NCBI RefSeq assembly: GCF_019703515.2
Contig: NC_059358.1
Location: forward strand, 48,502,594 to 48,566,593
DNA: 64,000 nucleotides
Source of the DNA: Myxocyprinus asiaticus
Lineage: Eukaryota; Chordata; Actinopteri; Cypriniformes; Catostomidae
Direction of reading: 5' to 3'
In this document: positions 58,105 through 64,000 of the stretch, piece by piece
Position numbering within the stretch: the first letter of the stretch is position 1
How the letters are laid out: the number at the start of each line of letters is the position of its first letter
Program-made: the position numbers and the translations under genes
Notes under the pieces: model-generated
What the model was told of the DNA's origin: nothing
What the model saw: only the letters and a program-made list of their open reading frames with translations
Databases searched by the model: none

Positions 58105-60767
58105 GTTGAACTCAAGATGGCAGCGAGTATGGCTGCTGTGTTGCGAGCTCCGACACAGCATAGTAATGTTTTGTTTGTTCACAATTCTTATGTTTTTTGT
58201 CTCGGATGTTGTCTGCCTTATTGTCTACGACAGACAAACACTTTTGGACATTGGTTCAGCAATCTCACACCGTAAACCGGATTTTGGACCATTGCTACTC
58301 TCCGTTCCGGGATGGCTACAAATCCCTCCCCCGCCCACCATTTGGCAAATCGGACCACTCTTCCATTCTGCTTCTGCCCGCTTACAGGCAGAAATTGAAA
58401 CAGGAAGCACCCACCCTCAGAACGATCCAGTGCTGGTCGGACCAATCAGATTCTACGCTACAAGACTGTTTTGATCACACGGACTGGGAGATGTTCCGGT
58501 CCGCCTCTGATGGCGACATCGAGCTTTACGCTGATAGCGTAATGTGTTCCGACCAGAACTGTATGAATCTATCCGAATCAGAAGCCATGGAGAAATAGCG
58601 ATGTTCGTGCGGCACTTAATGTGCGGACCTCCGCTTTTAATTCCGGGAACGTGGAGGAGCATAAACAAGCCAGTTATGCCCTCCGAAAAACTATCAGAAC
58701 CGCAAAACGCCAGTACAGGAGTAAGATTGAAGGACAGTTGAACACCACCAACTCTAGAAGCATGTGGCAGGGAATTAAAATCATCACGGACTTTAAAGGG
58801 AATTAAAAACTCCACCATTAACACCGCTGCCTCTCTACCGGATGAGCTAAATACTTTTTATGCTTGTTTCGAGGGAAATAACACCACCCTCGCGGAGAGA
58901 TCTCTCGCGGCTGAAGCTACAGAGGTTAGTTCACTCTCCGTCTCTGTAGCGGATGTAACCCTATCCTTCAGACGGGTGAACATCCATAAAGCCGCTGGCC
59001 CAGACGGCATTCCGGGCCGCGTCATCAGAGCGTGCGCGAACCAGCTGGCTGGTGTTTTTACGGACATTTTCAACCATTCCCTCTCTTTGTCTGTAGTGCC
59101 CACATGCTCTAAAACATCCACCATTGTGCCTGTTCCAAAACAATCAAACATAACTTGTTTAAATGACTGGCGTCCTGTTGCTCTGACCCCCATCATCAGC
59201 AAATGTTTTGAGAGACTAATCAGAGATTACATCTGCTCTGTATTGCCACTCTCTCTTGACCCGCTGCAGTTTGCTTACCGCAACAACCGCTCCACTGATG
59301 ATGCCATTGCATCTACAATACACACTGCTCTCTCCCACCTGGAAAAAAGGAACACTTATGTGAGAATGCTGTTTGTAGACTACAGCTCAGCATTCAACAC
59401 CATAGTGCCCTCCAAACTAGATGAGAAACTCCGGGCTCTGGGCTTAAACAGCTCGCTGTGCAGCTGGATCCTGGACTTCCTGTCAAGCAGACGCCAGGTG
59501 GTTAGAATAGGCAGCAACATCTCCTCATCACTGACCCTCAACACTGGAGCCCCACAGGGCTGTGTTCTCAGCCCACTACTGTATTCCTTGTACACACATG
59601 ACTGTGTGGCAACACATAACTCCAATGCCATCATTAAGTTTGCTGATGACACGACGGTGGTAGGTCTGATCACTGACAATGATGAAACAGCCTACAGAGA
59701 GGAGGTGCACACTCTGACACACTGGTGTCAGGAGCACAACCTCTCCCTCAATGTCAGTAAGACAAAGGAGCTTGTGGAGGACTTCAGAAGAAAAGACAGA
59801 GAACACAGTCCCATCACCATCAATGGAGCACCAGTGGAGAGAGTCAGCAGCTTCAAGTTCCTGGGTGTCCACATCACTGAGGAACTCACATGGTCCATCC
59901 ACACTGAAGTCGTTGTGAAGAAGGCTCATCAGCGTCTCTTCTTCCTGAGACGGCTGAGGAAGTTTGGAATGAACCGCCACATCCTCACATGGTTCTACAC
60001 CTGCACTGTGGAGAGCATGCTGACTGGCTGTATCTCCGCCTGGTATGGCAATAGCACCGCCCACAACCGCAAAGTACTGCAAAGGGTGGTGCGAACTGCC
60101 AGACACATCATCGGAGGTGAGCTTCCCTCCCTCCAGGAAATATATACAAGGCGGTGTGTGAAAAAAGCTCATCAGAGACTCCAGCCACCCGAGCCATGGG
60201 CTGTTCTCACTGCTACCATCAGGTAGGCGGTATCGCAGCATCAGGACCCGCACCAGCTGACTCCATGATAGCTTCTTCCCCCAAGCAATCAGACTTCTGA
60301 ACTCTTGATCTCCCACGATCAAAATACATCAGCACTGCACTTTATTACCCTTACTCTTATATCTCACACCGGACTGTCATAAATTATATTATTATTATAT
60401 TATGTTCTCTCTTAACAACTGACTATCAACCGACAGCCTGAATGTCAATACAGTACATTACTGTACATTATATATATATATATATACTTTTTTATATATT
60501 TTTATTTTTATTGAAAAATGTGTATCTATATAGTGCGTATTGTATACTGTACAGTGTATGTTATTATTTGTATACTGTTGAGTGTAATTATGTGTATAAC
60601 AGATGTTTAAATTGTGTTATGTTAATTTGATGTTAGTGTAAATTGGTATATGTCTCATCACTGTCACGACTGCTATGTTGATCGGAACTGCACCCAAGAA
60701 TTTCACACACCATTGCACTTGTGTATATGGCTGTGTGACAATAAAAGTGATTTGATTTTGATTTGAA
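58105..60767 (+). mobile_element. L2-like LINE copy C, internal endonuclease deletion
   Basis: Starts with 'aagatggcagcgagtatgg' near 58117, a GC-rich 5' region with coding text 'RQTLLDIG' near 58235. The text jumps at about 58255 to the C-terminal part of the endonuclease ('LDHCYSPFRDGYKSLPR', 'GKSDHSSILLLPAYRQKLK'), so most of the endonuclease is deleted. RT follows. The tail 'gatttgattttgatttga' ends near 60767. Very similar to copy B where they overlap. Confidence 0.9.
58976..60226 (+). pseudogene. L2-like ORF2 reverse transcriptase, long open frame
   Basis: A 416-codon open frame. '[20 protein letters not shown]' lies at 1-20, '[20 protein letters not shown]' at about 63-82 and motif A '[15 protein letters not shown]' at 131-145. 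Motif B '[20 protein letters not shown]' is at 191-210 and motif C 'FADDTTVVG' at 222-230. All catalytic motifs are intact. Near 60167 an 8-bp deletion relative to copy B (GGAGGATC missing) shifts the frame, so the last ~45 residues differ and end at 60226. Upstream endonuclease text (58197-58598) is in a separate frame. The reverse transcriptase would copy LINE RNA at the nicked target. Confidence 0.9.
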
Positions 60768-60865
60768 ATACTGTTAAAGTATTGTTCATTGTTAGTTCAT
60801 GTTAACTAATGTTGTTCACTAATGTTAACAAATGGAACCTTATTGTAAAGTGTTACCGGTTTTGT

Positions 60866-62108
60866 TTAGCGGAAGGTGTAAGGGTAGGCTTTAGGGATAG
60901 GGACCGTTCCAGTAGCGGGGAGTAAAAATCTGGCGGGGAGTCAGATTTCATCACAACACCAGGACCAGATATGATGTTTTCTAGAGAACAGGTACTCTCC
61001 CCACAAAAGACATAGACATGAGAAGTGGAGAGAATGAGAGAGGAGCGAAGTACAGCACCATCAGTAAGGCTCACCCCTTCATCGACATAAAACCAAAGAT
61101 GTGTACCAAAGACTAAATATAATTTAACATTATCATTAATATGGATTATTACTAATCAATCAGTATTGGTTTGATCTATTTGATTCTGATTGACAACCTC
61201 TTGATTCTTTTCTATTCCGATTTTGATTTAATTAGGATCAATTCAGTTATTATGTCTATTTTGCTTGCATATGAAAGAAATTTCTCTTTTGGATAATGCT
61301 GTTAATTATACAGAGGACCTTCTTACTCGGTACATAATAACATTTTTACAAATGTTATTTATTCTTAGGTAAACAGTAAAGCTGTTCAGTCATGATGTCA
61401 ATTTGTAGGCGAGCCCAGAAGGCTAATTCGCCATGGGTTCCTTCTGGATTTTCCTATGGGTTTTTATAATAACATTTGAATTTATGAGTTAAATAAAATC
61501 TGTGGTAAACATTACATTTGTTTTACAACATAAACAATACGTTTTGTTTTACAAAATAAATTACAGTCATACATCAAATATGAATTTTGAAGCTGCATTG
61601 AAGCAACATACTTAAAAAAAAATAAAATAAAATCAAAAAAATACACGACGGCTTCAAAATTCACTTTGAGGTACAACTGTGTGCAATTTATGTTGCAGAA
61701 CAAAACATCCACGTATCTTCAAGTAATGTTTACCACAGACCTTTTTTTACTCACAAATCCAAAGCTGCCATTCTAAAAACCCATAGGAAATTTCTGAGGG
61801 AACCCCTGACTCAAAAATGCTAATTATGTTTGGACTCTGAACTGCATTATTTTGGTCACATTTTAGCTTTATATAAAAATGTACAAATTCTATGTATTCG
61901 ACCAATAAATATTATTCAGTGACATGGAACGAGTCAAACCTAATGTTTACTCTCAACACAGTGAAAGGATCTCTGTGCTGTACCCCCAGTTGGGAATCAC
62001 TGCGATAAAATTTGTCACTGACTATAAACAAAACACCTCAAAAGAAATTAGATATATTTTTGGCACATAATTAAGTACACAAAAATGAATGTCCTTAGTG
62101 TTACTTAC
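60866..62108. other. spacer with a fold-back element
   Basis: Holds the inverted-repeat element at 61453-61787. A 73-codon minus-strand frame at 60853-61074 has no recognised domain. If the NLR gene continues downstream on the minus strand, this is the start of its next intron. Confidence 0.45.
61453..61787. mobile_element. palindromic MITE-like element
   Basis: Nested perfect inverted pairs: CCTATGGGTTTTTA (61453-61466) with 61774-61787; CTGTGGTAAACATTAC (61500-61515) with 61723-61738; CAACATAAA (61526-61534) with 61687-61695; GAATTTTGAAGC near 61580 with GCTTCAAAATTC near 61651. No target duplication or transposase identified. Confidence 0.82.
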
Positions 62109-63878
62109 TGAGCTAATCTGGATGCTTTGTCCACAGGCAGCAGCTTCAGAAGAATGTCATCTGCTTTACTCTGTGCTCCAATAAAAATATTTTGATCAAA
62201 CTCTTCCATCTCCTGCTCTAAGGTTAGCAACACAAAAACCAAAGCTGACCACTGTAAGAGAGTTTGCTTTGTCTTATTTCTCCTGATTGCAGATACTGTT
62301 GGATCTCCAGCATTAATGATTGGTCACCCAGTTCATTGAGACAGTGAAACAGATTGATGGATTTCTCTGGACAGGGATTCTCGCTGATCTTCTGTTTGAT
62401 GTACTGAACCATTGTGAGAGATGTTTGCTGTCTGTGTTAGCAGCTCTTGTATGAGAGTCTGATTGGACTCTAGTGAGAAACCCAGAAGGAAACAAAGAAA
62501 AAGGTCCAGATGTCTATTCTTACTCTGCAAAGCCTCATCCACAGCTCTCTGATGCAGGAGAGATACTGATGAATTATATTTCATCAAGTCCAAACATTTC
62601 GAGAGCAGATTTGGCTTAGTACTTTGATCGAACACACTTAAGTTGTCATTAGTACAGGAGAGATGCACATATAGAGCTGCAAGATATTCTTGAATGCTCA
62701 GATGAACAAAGCAGAACACTTTCCCCTGGTACAGCCCAAACTCTTCTCTGAAGATCTGAGTGCACAGTTCTGAGTACACTGATGCTTCTGTCACATCAAT
62801 GCCACACTCTCTCAGGTCTTCCTTGTAGAAGATCAAATTGCCTCTCATAAGCTGTTTGAAAGCCAGTTCTGTCACTTTCTTCTCATAGTCCTTCTCATGT
62901 TTGATGTTTGTCTGAATGATCAGAAAGTGTGTGTACATTTGAGTCAGAGTCTTGAGGATCTCTCCGCTCTCTGCTTCACCCATGATTCTCTCTAGAACAG
63001 TGGCTGAAATCCAGTAGAATACTGGGATGTGACACATGATGTAGAGGCTCCTTGATGTCTTCAGGTGTGTGATGATTCTATTGGCCAGACTCTGATCACT
63101 GATTATCTTCCTGAAGTATTCCTCCTTCTGTGGCTCATTGAATCCTCGTACCTCTGTCACTCGATCAACACACTCAGAGGGGATGAGATCAGCTGTTGCT
63201 TGTCTAGAGGTGATCCAGATGAGAGCAGAGGGAAGCAGATTGCCCTTGATGAGGTTTGTCAGCAGCACATCGGCTGAGGCTGATTCACTAACATCACACA
63301 ACCTCACATTGCTCTGAAAATCCAGAGACAGACGACACTCATCCAGACCATCAGAAATGAAGAAAATCTTATATTTATCACTGGATACTTCCATTTGTTT
63401 TGTTTCACTGAAAAATACACAAATAAGTTCTGAAAGACTGAGTTTTTTGCCCTTAATCAAATTGAGCTCTCTGAAAGGAAGTGGAAATATGAGGTGGATG
63501 TCCTGATCGGCTTTCCCTTCAGCCCAGTCCAGAATGAACTTCTGCACAGAGACTGTTTTTCCAATGCCAGCGACTCCCTTTGTCAGCACAGTTCTGATGG
63601 GTTTGTCTTGTCCAGGTAAAGGTTTAAAGATGTCATTGCATTTGATTGGTGTGTCCTCTGTTGCTGTTCTCCTGGATGCTGTCTCAATCTGTCTCACCTC
63701 ATGTTCAATACTGATCTATCCACTTTCATTCTCTGTGATGTAAAGCTCTGTGTAGATCTCATTCAGGAGAGTTGCGTTTCCGTGCTTTGCTGTTCCCTCA
63801 CACAGACACTGAAACTTCTTCCTCAAATAGGATTTGAAAAAGTCATTGTTTTCTCCTTCAGCAATTGTTTGGTCTTGT
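62109..63878 (-). pseudogene. NLR (NOD-like receptor) FISNA-NACHT exon with three disabling changes
   Basis: One large exon of a teleost NLRC3-like cytosolic immune receptor. The acceptor (TTTCACAG) lies before 63878 and the donor GTAAGT after 62109. The FISNA region comes first ('[20 protein letters not shown]', '[13 protein letters not shown]'). NACHT follows with Walker A GVAGIGKT (residues 41-48 of the 63697 frame) and Walker B '[12 protein letters not shown]' (111-122). The winged-helix part '[20 protein letters not shown]' and the C-terminal '[12 protein letters not shown]' and '[20 protein letters not shown]' complete the exon. Breaks: an in-frame TAG at 63716-63718 between FISNA and NACHT, a frameshift near 62410, and another near 62256. 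Exon length of 1770 bp is normal for the family. LRR exons should follow at lower coordinates; the only one seen is at 8127-8300. Confidence 0.9.
62333..63697 (-). CDS. longest open frame of the NLR exon (NACHT domain)
   Basis: 454 codons, begins at an internal Met just after the premature stop ([20 protein letters not shown]). The exon frame upstream of 63716 is the same frame, so without the TAG the FISNA and NACHT would be read together. The NACHT ATPase drives oligomerisation of NLRs on activation. The nucleotide-binding motifs are intact, so decay has not yet hit the catalytic core. The C-terminal 40 residues, after about 62415, are out of frame with the family sequence (they read '[20 protein letters not shown]'). 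If expressed from this Met it would lack FISNA and end before the LRRs. Confidence 0.75.
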   Translation of the reverse strand: MRQIETASRRTATEDTPIKCNDIFKPLPGQDKPIRTVLTKGVAGIGKTVSVQKFILDWAEGKADQDIHLIFPLPFRELNLIKGKKLSLSELICVFFSETKQMEVSSDKYKIFFISDGLDECRLSLDFQSNVRLCDVSESASADVLLTNLIKGNLLPSALIWITSRQATADLIPSECVDRVTEVRGFNEPQKEEYFRKIISDQSLANRIITHLKTSRSLYIMCHIPVFYWISATVLERIMGEAESGEILKTLTQMYTHFLIIQTNIKHEKDYEKKVTELAFKQLMRGNLIFYKEDLRECGIDVTEASVYSELCTQIFREEFGLYQGKVFCFVHLSIQEYLAALYVHLSCTNDNLSVFDQSTKPNLLSKCLDLMKYNSSVSLLHQRAVDEALQSKNRHLDLFLCFLLGFSLESNQTLIQELLTQTANISHNGSVHQTEDQRESLSREIHQSVSLSQ

Positions 63879-64000
63879 CTGTGAAACATTGTTGATAAAG
63901 GATGATTAATGGGAAATAGCAGCAACATTTTACCAGAGGCTTAGAGTATGACACATTTTTCTTGTTATAGACAGTTAGTCTATGTTCACTGCATTTACTA

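Larger units (their letters stand above)
56261..60857. mobile_element. DNA transposon with 8-bp target duplication, split by two L2-like LINEs
   Basis: Ends GGTAACACTTTACAATAAGG and CCTTATTGTAAAGTGTTACC are exact inverted copies over 20 bp and beyond. Direct repeats GGTTTTGT flank it (56253-56260, 60858-60865). The 8-bp duplication fits hAT, though P-like elements also give 8 bp. Its own DNA is only 56261-56440 and 60768-60857; the rest is LINE. Confidence 0.88.

Noticed and set aside
60853..61074. 73-codon minus-strand frame beginning MSLTDGAVLRSS, with 'VVMKSDSPPDF' faintly like N-terminal NLR repeats
   Set aside because: It lies downstream of the NACHT exon, where N-terminal repeats would not occur, and has no matching splice sites or second repeat unit.

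Overview
This window is vertebrate nuclear DNA from a ray-finned fish, most likely a cyprinid. The evidence is a NACHT exon with the fish-specific FISNA region, a separate 174-bp ribonuclease-inhibitor-type LRR exon, and a very dense mix of L2-like and Tx1/L1-like LINEs, DIRS-type tyrosine-recombinase retroelements, Tc1/mariner and hAT elements and tRNA-derived SINEs. No complete, uninterrupted protein-coding gene is visible. Most long open frames are decayed transposon genes.

Layout. 1-8 kb: the end of a hAT element, an L2 LINE split by a SINE, repeat-rich spacer, a CpG-rich promoter-like block near 3.9-4.5 kb with a possible first coding exon on the minus strand, and a decayed Tc1 element. 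8.1 kb: one clean LRR exon of an NLR gene, minus strand. 9-15 kb: an L2-like LINE on the minus strand and two DIRS elements, the second bounded by inverted termini and lacking reverse transcriptase. 16.8-23.4 kb: a deep nest in which a LINE endonuclease is split by a Tc1/mariner, which is split by a SINE and by a TTAA-flanked fold-back element. The fold-back holds an env-bearing LTR element remnant, a DIRS end and another SINE. 24-27 kb: hAT and fold-back elements and a SINE. 27.5-29.3 kb: two LINE fragments joined in opposite orientation. 30-34 kb: a Tx1/L1-like LINE on the minus strand with a 14-bp target duplication, split by a nearly intact Tc1 element. 34.8-41.5 kb: a second Tx1/L1-like LINE, plus strand, split by an L2-like LINE on the minus strand. 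43.3-48.3 kb: a TTAA fold-back element split by a DIRS element (itself carrying a Tc1-type MITE and a LINE tail) and by a hAT element. 50-55.7 kb: a third Tx1/L1-like LINE, minus strand, with ORF1 and ORF2. 56.3-60.9 kb: an element with 8-bp target duplications split by two copies of one L2-like LINE. 62.1-63.9 kb: the FISNA-NACHT exon of an NLR gene, minus strand, carrying one in-frame stop and two frameshifts.

How it fits together. The two NLR exons lie on the same strand in the order expected for one gene (NACHT upstream, LRR downstream) but are 54 kb apart. The window can be read either as a transposon-swollen intron of a dying NLR gene or as debris between members of an NLR cluster. The insertions can be ordered in time from nesting and target-site duplications, which makes the region a readable record of transposon waves. 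I found no operon, CRISPR, rRNA or functional tRNA gene. All identifications come from reading motifs and repeat ends by eye; no database search was run.
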